Source: an uncultured Sphaerochaeta sp.
Lineage (GTDB): Bacteria > Spirochaetota > Spirochaetia > Sphaerochaetales > Sphaerochaetaceae
NCBI RefSeq assembly: GCF_963677315.1
Contig: NZ_OY781939.1
Coordinates: 62,001 to 126,000, forward strand
Reading direction: 5' to 3'
Length of the DNA: 64,000 nucleotides
Shown here: positions 44,855-53,295 of the stretch, piece after piece
Numbering within the stretch: position 1 is the stretch's first letter
Layout: every line of letters starts with the position of its first letter
The notes under the pieces: generated by a model
The model's database searches: none
What the model saw: the letters and a program-made list of their open reading frames with translations, nothing else
Told to the model about the DNA's origin: nothing
Translations under genes and position numbers: made by a program

Positions 44855-45332
44855 GCATGGTTGCACGGTTCTTGACCATGGCGAGCATTTCATCTGCACC
44901 ACGAAGCCTTCTTGAAATATCCCGGGCAAGGTTGAGAACAAGCATGGTGTAGGTCTTCAGGTCAACGAGTGATATCTTGTAGAGATCCTTGTTGGATAAT
45001 GTAATGACCCGGCTCACAGCAGTGGTTACCACTGAGGCCGCACAGTTCTGGATGTCGATGAGTTCCATTTCTCCAAAACTGTCTCCATTATGCAATGTTG
45101 TGATGATTCTGCTCTGTTTCTTGTTGGTCTCTGATTGCCTGACTATAGCAACCTCTCCCTCCACAATGAAGTGTACTCGGTTGTTGGGTTCCCCTTGCTT
45201 GAGAATGGTAACATTCTCCTCAAAGGTATGCTCCTCCAGATAGGGTTTGATCAAGGAGAGAGAAGCATCGTTGAGCCCGCCAAACATGCTGTGCTTGCAG
45301 AGAAATTCATTGTCGACTGTGCATTCACTCAT
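44820..45332 (-). CDS. Orphan cyclic nucleotide-binding domain protein
   Basis: A 170-residue protein with a cNMP-binding beta roll (residues about 15-120: FGGLNDASLSLIKPYLEEHTFEENVTILKQGEPNNRVHFIVEGEVAIV; FGEMELIDIQNCAASVV). It has no helix-turn-helix, only a short C-terminal helical tail (LARDISRRLRGADEMLAM). It may act as a regulatory subunit or nucleotide sensor. AGGATGAAG precedes the ATG. It overlaps the MFS gene's 3' end by 35 bases. Confidence 0.8.
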   Translation of the reverse strand: MSECTVDNEFLCKHSMFGGLNDASLSLIKPYLEEHTFEENVTILKQGEPNNRVHFIVEGEVAIVRQSETNKKQSRIITTLHNGDSFGEMELIDIQNCAASVVTTAVSRVITLSNKDLYKISLVDLKTYTMLVLNLARDISRRLRGADEMLAMVKNRATMPTSASQGDASS

Positions 45333-45529
45333 ACTTCATCCTACATTCATATATTTCAGAACGCAAGGTTATGTCCCTTGCTAATCAGAGAAAAGAAACA
45401 ATGGAGGCCATAAGAGCCTATCTGCCTGTGAGTAGTAAATTGTTGTGATTAGTGAAAAACTCTTGTCGATTGATTGCCGAATTGTATCAGATTGAGTACT
45501 GTTTGCATGTTATTACCTAAGGAAATGCT

Positions 45530-46858
45530 ATGAATAGAAAGTTACTACTACTCCTTGTCCTACTAATAGTAGGGATACTTGGTCTGGGTGCGAATCCCCT
45601 TGATTTGGACGATGCATTGGAACGTGCACGTATGCACAATCTCTCCCTTCAGGGCAATGCCATCGATGTAAACGCAGCAAAGCGCGATATTGATACCTCT
45701 TGGAATCTCTTTCTCCCTAATCTTAATCTCTCTCTTTCCCATTCTGGCTCTGGTCCAGTATTTAATGCCGCTGAGCGTACTGTCTCTGGAATTCCGATTC
45801 CTGCAACGTTTGGAGATACCGGTCTCTCCCTCGGTCTTTCCATGCAATTTACCTTGAATCTGGCAGTGAAGGAACAGCTGGAGAGCTATCATCTGGGGTA
45901 CCAGATACAGAAGGTTACCTATGAACAGGCAAAAGCTGAAATACAAAGGAATGTGACCAAGCTGTTCTACTATCTCTTGATGGAGAAGCAGAACATTGAG
46001 GTTCAGGAAGCAAATCTGGAGCTTGCCCGTCAGCAGTGGGATGAAGTGAAGGAGAAGTTCGAGCAAGGGTTTGCCAGTGAGGTTGAGGTACTTACCTCTG
46101 AACTCTCCTATGAGCAGATGAGACCCCCCTTGCAGCAGTCAAAGAACCAGTATGAGGCAAATCTGCTCTCCCTGAAAGCTCTGATCGGCATGGATCTCTC
46201 TGAACCTCTGGAAGTGGAAGGAGAGATTCCTGCTCTCATGGAGCATCTTGAGGTTGCAGCGTTGCAGGAGTATCTTGCAAAGAGTTATTCCATTGCACTT
46301 CTTGACTTGAACCTTGCGAGCATTGAAAAGCAGAAAGAGCTGAACAAGAAACAGGCATTCACCCCATCCATTAGCCTGCAAGGGAATTATGGGATTTCTG
46401 GGTGGAATGACTCCTACAGCAACTCATTCAGTGATAGTTTTTCCTATACGGTAAGTGTAGCACTTCCCCTTGATGGATTTATCCCAAACTCACGAACACA
46501 GGTAGGACTTGCGTCCATGGATGACTCGCTTGATAAACTTGCCTTGCAGCGTCAGCAGGCGCTCCAACAGATGGAAGTAAGTGTCATCTCCCAGGTTCAG
46601 AATCTGAATATGCTCTCTCTCCAAGCAGACCTTGCCGAGCAAAGTCTTGCCGTGAGTGAACGACTCTATGAAGCACAGGTTATCCAATACTACAGCGGAT
46701 ACTTGGGTTTTGTGAGTCTTGAAGAATCAAGAAATAATCTTATGCGCGCAAAACAAGGAGTGCTTGGTGTTCAGTACCAATACATCAGTGCCCTTATCGA
46801 CCTACTCTACGACCTGAATATTCCAATGAAGGAGTTTAATCCATCCCATGAATCCTAA
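45530..46858 (+). CDS. TolC-family outer membrane efflux protein
   Basis: A 442-residue outer-membrane channel. The signal peptide (MNRKLLLLLVLLIVGILGLGANP) is followed by two OEP repeats with long helices: LDLDDALERARMHNLSLQ, NIEVQEANLELARQQWDEVKEKFEQGFASEVEVLTSE and SVSERLYEAQ-like VSERLYEAQVIQYYSGYL. AGGAAA precedes the start. It overlaps the adaptor gene by 11 bases and forms a tripartite exporter with it and the RND pump. Confidence 0.9.
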   Translation: MNRKLLLLLVLLIVGILGLGANPLDLDDALERARMHNLSLQGNAIDVNAAKRDIDTSWNLFLPNLNLSLSHSGSGPVFNAAERTVSGIPIPATFGDTGLSLGLSMQFTLNLAVKEQLESYHLGYQIQKVTYEQAKAEIQRNVTKLFYYLLMEKQNIEVQEANLELARQQWDEVKEKFEQGFASEVEVLTSELSYEQMRPPLQQSKNQYEANLLSLKALIGMDLSEPLEVEGEIPALMEHLEVAALQEYLAKSYSIALLDLNLASIEKQKELNKKQAFTPSISLQGNYGISGWNDSYSNSFSDSFSYTVSVALPLDGFIPNSRTQVGLASMDDSLDKLALQRQQALQQMEVSVISQVQNLNMLSLQADLAEQSLAVSERLYEAQVIQYYSGYLGFVSLEESRNNLMRAKQGVLGVQYQYISALIDLLYDLNIPMKEFNPSHES

Positions 46859-47780
46859 TACATCAAAAAAACGCATTGTCGGAGTAAGTGTACTCGTCAT
46901 TCTGATCCTTGCAGCCACTGCTGTCATTGTCATCAATCCTTTTGCGGGACTTATCGAAAAGCAGAAAGCAAGTGAAACCGAGGTAGTGGAGGACGCAACC
47001 GTCTCTGTTACCGTACAAGCGCTCGAACCACAGAACTTGCAAAACGTAATCCAAGGAAATGGCAATGTAATCGATCCCAGTTCGATTGATGTCTACCCTG
47101 AGGTTGCCGGTACCCTTACATCCCTTTTGGTAAAAGTCGGGGAACAGGTTGAAAAGGACCAGGTAATGGGGACTGTTGATCCATCCCGTGCTGGAATGGT
47201 GTATAAGGAGAGCATTATCAAGGCTCCCGCCTCTGGAACAGTACTTGCACTTCCCTTCGTACAAGGAGCGGTGGTTACCGGTCAGGCACCCATTGCCCGC
47301 TTAGGTATGCTTGAGGAGTTGGAGGTTGTCATGTCCATCGCTGAGCGGCATATCGGCTCGGTAGTTATTGGTACAAAGGCACGTCTCTCCTTTAAAGCTT
47401 TCCCGAATAAGATGTTTACCGGTACGGTTACCCGACTCAGTCCGGTTCTCAATCCTGCGAGTAGAACCTTGGAGATTGGGATAACCGTGGAAGATACCGA
47501 GAATCAGATCAAGAGTGGCATGTTCCCTGCGGTGGAACTCCTCACTGATTATCTTGAAAATGTATTGGTGGTTCCGCGTTCATCACTTCTCTATGCAGGT
47601 GCACAAAGCTATGTATATGTAGTTGACTCAAGTAATGTGGCACACAGGAGGAACGTGGAAATCGGCATGCAGGTATCGGATATGGTACAGATTGTATCTG
47701 GTTTGCAGCAGGGTGATCGCCTGGTTATTCAGGGTCAGAGTCTCCTCACCGATGGCGCTGCTGTGCGCATTGTCCAATAG
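46848..47780 (+). CDS. RND efflux periplasmic adaptor subunit
   Basis: A 310-residue membrane fusion protein with one N-terminal helix (GVSVLVILILAATAVIVI). The lipoyl/hairpin region is VYPEVAGTLTSLLVKVGEQVEKDQVMG and IKAPASGTVLALPFVQGAVVTG; the beta-barrel region is RLSFKAFPNKMFTGTVTRLSPVLNPASRTLEI. Its coiled-coil hairpin is short. GAAGGAG lies upstream inside the TolC gene. Confidence 0.91.
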   Translation: MNPNTSKKRIVGVSVLVILILAATAVIVINPFAGLIEKQKASETEVVEDATVSVTVQALEPQNLQNVIQGNGNVIDPSSIDVYPEVAGTLTSLLVKVGEQVEKDQVMGTVDPSRAGMVYKESIIKAPASGTVLALPFVQGAVVTGQAPIARLGMLEELEVVMSIAERHIGSVVIGTKARLSFKAFPNKMFTGTVTRLSPVLNPASRTLEIGITVEDTENQIKSGMFPAVELLTDYLENVLVVPRSSLLYAGAQSYVYVVDSSNVAHRRNVEIGMQVSDMVQIVSGLQQGDRLVIQGQSLLTDGAAVRIVQ

Positions 47781-47792
47781 GGGAGTATATTC

Positions 47793-50700
47793 ATGAGTGT
47801 AACCAATACCGTTGTACGACGGCCGACGACCATCATTGTCATCTATGTACTGTTGACGGTGCTTGCGTTGGTTGTCTTTCCCAATCTTGCAGTAGAACTG
47901 TTTCCGGAGATGGACCTTCCCATGGTTATTGTCTACTCCTCCTACAGTGGTGCAAGCCCCGAGACCATGGAGAGCAGGGTCACCAAGCCCATTGAAAGTG
48001 CTGTTTCCAATGTCGGGGGAATAAAGACAATCAGTTCAACCTCATCTGAGGGGATAAGTATGGTGATGCTTGAATTCGCCTATGGAACTGACTTGGATAA
48101 GGCTAGCCAATCGATTAATGACAATCTCAATCTGGTCGCAGATTTCTTCCCAGACGATGCCAGCCAACCGACTATCTTTAAGCTTAATACCAATATGATG
48201 CCGGTGATGAATATCGCCCTTCGCAGTTCCAGCGACAAGGATGCCAATGAGCTTAGGGCATTGATGGAGGATGTCATCCAGAACCAGATCGACCGGGTTG
48301 GTGGGGTTTCCAATACCTCGATCAATGGTGGTCAGGATGCCATTGTACAGGTCGCAATTGACCAGAACAGGTTGGAGGCGTATGGGGTAACACTTAGCCA
48401 GGTCTCCTTTGCCTTGAACCCTCAGAATGTACAGGTTGGTGCAGGTACCATGGTGGAGGGTAATCTCTCCTACTTGCTCAGGACAGATGCAGAGTTCTCA
48501 TCCCTCGAAGAGATTGAGAATGTCATGATCATGAGCCTCCCGAACTATGACAATACCGGCAACGTAACAGGTTCGAGTGTTATCCGCCTCAAGGACCTGG
48601 CAACCGTATCCTATGCATTTCGCGATGCAACCAGCCAGGTGTATATCAATGGGGAGCCTGGGGTATATCTCTCTGTCTCGAAGGAATCTGATGCCAATAC
48701 GGTGCAGGTTGCCAAGCGGGTCCATGAACTCATAGACCAGTTGAACAATGAGCTTCCTGATGACCTGAGTTTGGATGTGATCGTGGATACCTCGACGATG
48801 GTTGAATCCACCATCAATGCAGTCTATGAATCGTTGCTCTACGGAGTGATTCTGGTCATGGTCGTGCTCTTCATATTCCTGAGGAGTTTCAAGTCTACCC
48901 TGATCATTGGCGTAGCAATTCCGATCTCCATGCTCCTTACCGTACTTTCCATGTTCTTCTTAGGCTACTCGTTGAACCTGATGACCCTGACCGGGCTTAT
49001 CCTTGGGCTGGGTATGACGGTAGACAGCTCAATCGTTGTTCTGGAAAATATCTTCCGCTATCGCGAACGAGGGGCTAAACTGCATGCAGCAGCAATCCTT
49101 GGTACCAAGGAAATGATTGTCTCAATTGTTGCATCCACCCTGACCACGGTATGTGTATTTGTTCCAATGGTACTGCTGAGAAGCAACCTTGAGATGCTTG
49201 GGGAGATGATTACCCCGATGGCGGGAACCATCATCATCAGTCTGCTTGCTTCCTTGGTTGTCTCCATTACCTTGATCCCCGTGCTCTCCAGCAGCTATGT
49301 GAAAATTTATACCCGTAAACAGAAGCCGCTTAGACCCCGTCTACTTCGCTTCATTGATGACAAGGCAGAGGATGCCTTCGAGGCTCTGGACCGAGGATAC
49401 AAGCGTGTGCTCTCGCTTCTCATCGATTACCGCTGGCTTACGCTGTTGTTGGTGGTAATGATCATGGTGCTGACCTTTCAAGCCTATGGTGCGATGCATC
49501 AGAGCCTCTACCCAACCATGAGTGAAACATCAGTTACGGTGAGTGCAACACTCCCCGAGGGAACCACCCTTGAAACAACTGAGAGCCTTCTTCGTGATCT
49601 GGAAGCTCAGGCAAAGCAGGATATAGTTGGCTACAAGGACCTGATCGTGACCGTCGGCGGTGGTGGCATGTTCGGCGGGGGAGGAACCAACAGTGGGTCC
49701 TTGCAGATCTCCCTTCATGATGATGAGGGTGCCGATAGTATGCAAACTGTCCAGGAGAAGCTCCGACAATACTTCCCACTCTACCCATCCGCCTCATTCT
49801 CATTCAGCCAGATGTCCATGGGACTTGGGAATATAAACCCTGTTGATGTGGTGGTAAAAAGCGATAATCTGGACCTAGCAGTCGCCACTGCTGAGCAAAT
49901 CCGTGACCTGATCGAGGAGAATCTGCCGGGAGTAACGGAAGTTCGTACTGACTTCACCCAGGGCTTGCCCGAATTCAGGGTGGTGATCGATCGCGAACGT
50001 GCCTATGCCTACAACCTTACCATGCAGAGTATTGCCAATGAGATAAGCTACAGTGTAAATGGGCTTACTGCTACCCAGCTGAAGAGCGACGGGAGTGAGA
50101 CGGATGTGGTGGTCATCCTTCAGGATGAGGACCGCTCCAGTGAGCTCGACCTTAGGCGCATCTTCGTACGCAATTCCATGGGCGAGAAGATCAGCTTGGA
50201 TAATGTTGCTTCCATAGAGAGAGCCACTGGCCCTGTTTCCATCAATCGTGAGAATGAGATGCGTACAGTCCACGTAGTGGGGGGCCTGCAAGGGAGTTAC
50301 GCAGTGAGCCAGGCAGAAGAGGACATCAAAGCCTTGGTGAAAGAACAACTTCAGCCATCAGGTGATGTATTCATTGAATATGGTGGTGATTTTGCTGACA
50401 TGACACAGATGTTCAGCCAGGTCTGGTTGATCTTGGTGCTCGCGATTGTCTTGGTGTTCGGGGTAATGGCATCCCTGTTTGAGTCATTTAGGAATCCCTT
50501 CATTGTCCTGCTCTCCATGCCCCTCATGCTTGTTGGTGTTGTAGGAATCTATCTGATAACCGGAGAAACATTCAGCTTGATTAGTGCGATTGGCCTGATC
50601 ATATTGGCTGGTATTGTGGTAAATAACGGTATCGTCTTGATCGAATATATCAATCTGCTGAGAAGGCGTGGCCTGAAGATCAGAGAGGCTTGTATTGAGG

Positions 50701-50948
50701 CAGGTGGAAACCGCCTTAAACCGATTCTCATGACCAGCTTGACCACCATCTTTGGTATGATCCCCCTTGCCTTCTTTGGAGGACAGGGAGCAGAGCAAAT
50801 TCAGCCGATCGGGCAAACCATCATTGGAGGAATGACGATCAGCACGCTGATGACCATTTTCTTCACACCGGTGCTCTATGCACTCTTCAACCGCGATAAG
50901 CGGAAGCAGGATGTAGAGAGTATCGAAAACTATGCAGAGGGGGAGTGA
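47793..50948 (+). CDS. RND efflux transporter permease, AcrB-like
   Basis: A 1051-residue inner-membrane pump of the HAE/AcrB family, with TM1 at the N-terminus (TTIIVIYVLLTVLALVVFPNLAV), the two large periplasmic loops, and helices 4-6 with LILGLGMTVDSSIVVLENIFRYRERG. SISMLLTVLSMFFLGYSLNLMTLTGLI and GLIILAGIVVNNGIVLIEYINLLRRRG mark the two transmembrane halves. Two acidic residues in TM4 typical of proton-coupled pumps are not both evident (only D in MTVDSS). GGGGAG is upstream. Substrate class (drug, lipid, metal) cannot be told. Confidence 0.93.
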   Translation: MSVTNTVVRRPTTIIVIYVLLTVLALVVFPNLAVELFPEMDLPMVIVYSSYSGASPETMESRVTKPIESAVSNVGGIKTISSTSSEGISMVMLEFAYGTDLDKASQSINDNLNLVADFFPDDASQPTIFKLNTNMMPVMNIALRSSSDKDANELRALMEDVIQNQIDRVGGVSNTSINGGQDAIVQVAIDQNRLEAYGVTLSQVSFALNPQNVQVGAGTMVEGNLSYLLRTDAEFSSLEEIENVMIMSLPNYDNTGNVTGSSVIRLKDLATVSYAFRDATSQVYINGEPGVYLSVSKESDANTVQVAKRVHELIDQLNNELPDDLSLDVIVDTSTMVESTINAVYESLLYGVILVMVVLFIFLRSFKSTLIIGVAIPISMLLTVLSMFFLGYSLNLMTLTGLILGLGMTVDSSIVVLENIFRYRERGAKLHAAAILGTKEMIVSIVASTLTTVCVFVPMVLLRSNLEMLGEMITPMAGTIIISLLASLVVSITLIPVLSSSYVKIYTRKQKPLRPRLLRFIDDKAEDAFEALDRGYKRVLSLLIDYRWLTLLLVVMIMVLTFQAYGAMHQSLYPTMSETSVTVSATLPEGTTLETTESLLRDLEAQAKQDIVGYKDLIVTVGGGGMFGGGGTNSGSLQISLHDDEGADSMQTVQEKLRQYFPLYPSASFSFSQMSMGLGNINPVDVVVKSDNLDLAVATAEQIRDLIEENLPGVTEVRTDFTQGLPEFRVVIDRERAYAYNLTMQSIANEISYSVNGLTATQLKSDGSETDVVVILQDEDRSSELDLRRIFVRNSMGEKISLDNVASIERATGPVSINRENEMRTVHVVGGLQGSYAVSQAEEDIKALVKEQLQPSGDVFIEYGGDFADMTQMFSQVWLILVLAIVLVFGVMASLFESFRNPFIVLLSMPLMLVGVVGIYLITGETFSLISAIGLIILAGIVVNNGIVLIEYINLLRRRGLKIREACIEAGGNRLKPILMTSLTTIFGMIPLAFFGGQGAEQIQPIGQTIIGGMTISTLMTIFFTPVLYALFNRDKRKQDVESIENYAEGE

Positions 50949-50949
50949 G

Positions 50950-51222
50950 ATGAGAAGAGTGGAAATCATAGCAGCCCAGGCAATCCTGGAAGATGTCTTG
51001 GAAGCACTTGAGCACTATGCTGTACCAATGCACTACACAATTATCCCTACTGCCCATGGAAAAGGAAACACCATCCCCAAGCTTGGGGATGATGTGTGGC
51101 CGGAAGAGAATTTTGTCTTGATCATGTACTGCGAGGATGCAACCCTCCAAAGCATTGAGATGGCCATACAACTGGTGAAAAAGAAGTATGACCATGAGGG
51201 TATTGGCTACTTTGTAATCTGA
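50950..51222 (+). CDS. Small PII-like (GlnB-fold) protein
   Basis: A 90-residue protein with a PII-like ferredoxin fold: RRVEIIAAQAILEDVLEALEH, a shortened T-loop-like region GKGNTIPKLGDDVWPEENF and VLIMYCEDATLQSIEMAIQLV. It is shorter than GlnB (about 112 residues) and lacks the uridylylation Tyr51 motif. One base separates it from the RND pump stop, so it belongs to the efflux operon and may sense a nucleotide, metal or metabolite to tune export (inference). Its end overlaps the convergent MscS gene by 16 bases. Confidence 0.75.
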   Translation: MRRVEIIAAQAILEDVLEALEHYAVPMHYTIIPTAHGKGNTIPKLGDDVWPEENFVLIMYCEDATLQSIEMAIQLVKKKYDHEGIGYFVI

Positions 51223-52301
51223 GGAGGAGGTACCACCTCTGTTTCTACTGGTTTACTTGCCCCAGCCTTGGTGTAGACCAATTGGGTCGGGTAGGCAAAC
51301 TCAATACCTTCTTCCTTGAATGCCCTAACAAGTTTGAGATAGATCTCCTGTTGGGTATCCATATAGATGTTGTAGTCATTGGTTGGCACGTAGTAGACCG
51401 TCTCAAAGTTGAGTGAGAAGTCCCCGAAGGCAAAGAAATGGGACCGGTCACAGATGACCCCTTCAATGGTCTGTACTGAGGCGATGATATCCTTGATGAT
51501 GGTTGGTATTTTCTCCAGTTTCTCTGCTGGGGTCTCATAGAGTACGCCAATCTTGAAGACAACCCTACGCCTAAGCATCTGCTTGTAGTTGTGTACGCGT
51601 GCAGCGGTCAGGTCAGAGTTTGCTATGATCATCAACTCTCCAGAGAGTACCCTGATGCGGATTGATTTGATGCCAATCCGTTCAACCACACCTGCCTTGT
51701 CACCAAAGACGATAAAGTCACCCAACTCAAAAGGTTTATCAAAGAAGATGACCAGGTAGCTGAAGAGGTCCCCTAGGATTCCTTGGGCGGCAATGGCAAC
51801 GGCAATACCTCCAACACCAAGGCCGGCAAGGGCAGTGGAGACATCGAGGCCGAGATTTGCCATCAGGAAGATGATACCGATGATCCAGAAGATGAATTTG
51901 ATCAAGGACAACAAGGGTCTGAGATTTTTCTCCCGGTCATGGTTTGCCCAATCATGATCAAAGTATCGTGCGAATGCCAATTCAAGTGTTTTGTTGAGAG
52001 AACGGACAATGATGAAGGTCATGATGATGGAAAAACTGATCTTTACGATTTTCTGGATCTGATCATCAAATGCCACCATCTCCACCGCTACAGTCAGCAA
52101 TCCAAGGAAGGCCAAGGGAACAGCAATTTTCTGGAAGAACCGCATGAAATTCAGGTTGATGGTTTTCTTCCCTTCCTGTTTCTTTGCCTCCATTTTACGG
52201 ATTCTACGTTTAAGGATGATATTCACCAAGAATAAAATAAGTGAACCAACGACAATAACCGATAGTGCTTTTAGATATTCCCATTCCAATAGTGTTTGCA
52301 T
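51207..52301 (-). CDS. MscS family mechanosensitive channel
   Basis: A 364-residue small-conductance channel with four predicted N-terminal helices and the pore helix GLDVSTALAGLGVGGIAVAIAAQGILGDLFSYLVIFFDKPFELGDFIVF, followed by the cytoplasmic beta domain. The start is uncertain: ATG at 52301 has GGAAAG too close, and an upstream ATG at 52337 has none. It converges on the PII-like gene. Confidence 0.88.
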   Translation of the reverse strand: MQTLLEWEYLKALSVIVVGSLILFLVNIILKRRIRKMEAKKQEGKKTINLNFMRFFQKIAVPLAFLGLLTVAVEMVAFDDQIQKIVKISFSIIMTFIIVRSLNKTLELAFARYFDHDWANHDREKNLRPLLSLIKFIFWIIGIIFLMANLGLDVSTALAGLGVGGIAVAIAAQGILGDLFSYLVIFFDKPFELGDFIVFGDKAGVVERIGIKSIRIRVLSGELMIIANSDLTAARVHNYKQMLRRRVVFKIGVLYETPAEKLEKIPTIIKDIIASVQTIEGVICDRSHFFAFGDFSLNFETVYYVPTNDYNIYMDTQQEIYLKLVRAFKEEGIEFAYPTQLVYTKAGASKPVETEVVPPPQITK

Positions 52302-52410
52302 ACTTTCCAGTATAGACAGATTTTCCCTACCATACAAATGAAAAAGAAATCGTACTTTCTTGGGGAGCCCTTGTAGGATATAATCACACTCAAACCAAGG
52401 AGTATGTGTG

Positions 52411-53295
52411 ATGAAACTGCATGAGATACAGATGCGTGACCCTTTTGTGCTTTCCGATAATCAATCCATGAGCTATTACCTCTACGGGACAACCGACAAG
52501 GACCCTTGGAAAGCTCCTGGGGTTAGCTTCGAAGTGTACAGCAGTACTGACTTGCATGAGTGGGATGGCCCTTTTACGGTGTTTACCCCTCCAGAAGGTT
52601 TTTGGGGAACCCATAACTTCTGGGCTCCTGAGGTCCACACCTATCAGGGCAAGTACTATCTCTTTGCGACATTCACTGCCCCAGGACATTGTCGTGGTAC
52701 CCATATCCTTGTTAGTGAATCTCCCATGGGTCCATTTCTTCCTGTTTCAGATGAACCAGCCACACCACTGGATTGGGAGTGCCTGGACGGTACTTTTTAT
52801 CTTGACGATACAGCACAGCCTTGGATTGTCTTCTGCCATGAATGGGTGCAGATTAATGATGGAGAGGTATGTGCCAGAAGACTGAGTCGTGATCTCAGCA
52901 CCCCTATTGGGGATCCTGTACTGCTTTTCAGGGCTTCAGAGGCTTCTTGGCCGAAAGCATTGGTCAGAAGAGATGGGAGTGGGTTGGTGGATGCAAAAGT
53001 GACCGACGGTCCGTTCCTGCACAGAAACAGTGATGGTACGCTCTTGATGCTTTTCTCCAGTGTTGCTCCTTCCGGTTATGCAATGGGATATGCGAGTAGT
53101 GAGAGCGGGTCCATCCTTGGTCCTTGGAATCAGGTAGAAAAACCACTGGTAAGCAGCGATGGAGGACATGGTATGATTTTCCAGACCTTCGACGGGAAAC
53201 TCTATCTTACCTACCACAGTCCAAACAAGACCCCGAATGAACGACCATATTTCGCGCCTCTTACTGAAACAGAGGGAGGTCTGGCATGCCGATAG
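52411..53295 (+). CDS. Glycoside hydrolase family 43 protein
   Basis: A 294-residue five-bladed beta-propeller glycosidase. The N-terminal RDPFVLSDNQ supplies the likely general base Asp; NFWAPEVHTYQGKYYLFATF, CLDGTFYLDDTAQPWIVFCHEW and DGPFLHRNSDGTLLMLFSS are GH43 features, the latter containing candidate pKa-modulating and acid residues. No signal peptide, so it acts on imported fragments such as arabino- or xylo-oligosaccharides. AAGGAG supports the ATG at 52411. It overlaps the next gene by 10 bases. Confidence 0.86.
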   Translation: MKLHEIQMRDPFVLSDNQSMSYYLYGTTDKDPWKAPGVSFEVYSSTDLHEWDGPFTVFTPPEGFWGTHNFWAPEVHTYQGKYYLFATFTAPGHCRGTHILVSESPMGPFLPVSDEPATPLDWECLDGTFYLDDTAQPWIVFCHEWVQINDGEVCARRLSRDLSTPIGDPVLLFRASEASWPKALVRRDGSGLVDAKVTDGPFLHRNSDGTLLMLFSSVAPSGYAMGYASSESGSILGPWNQVEKPLVSSDGGHGMIFQTFDGKLYLTYHSPNKTPNERPYFAPLTETEGGLACR

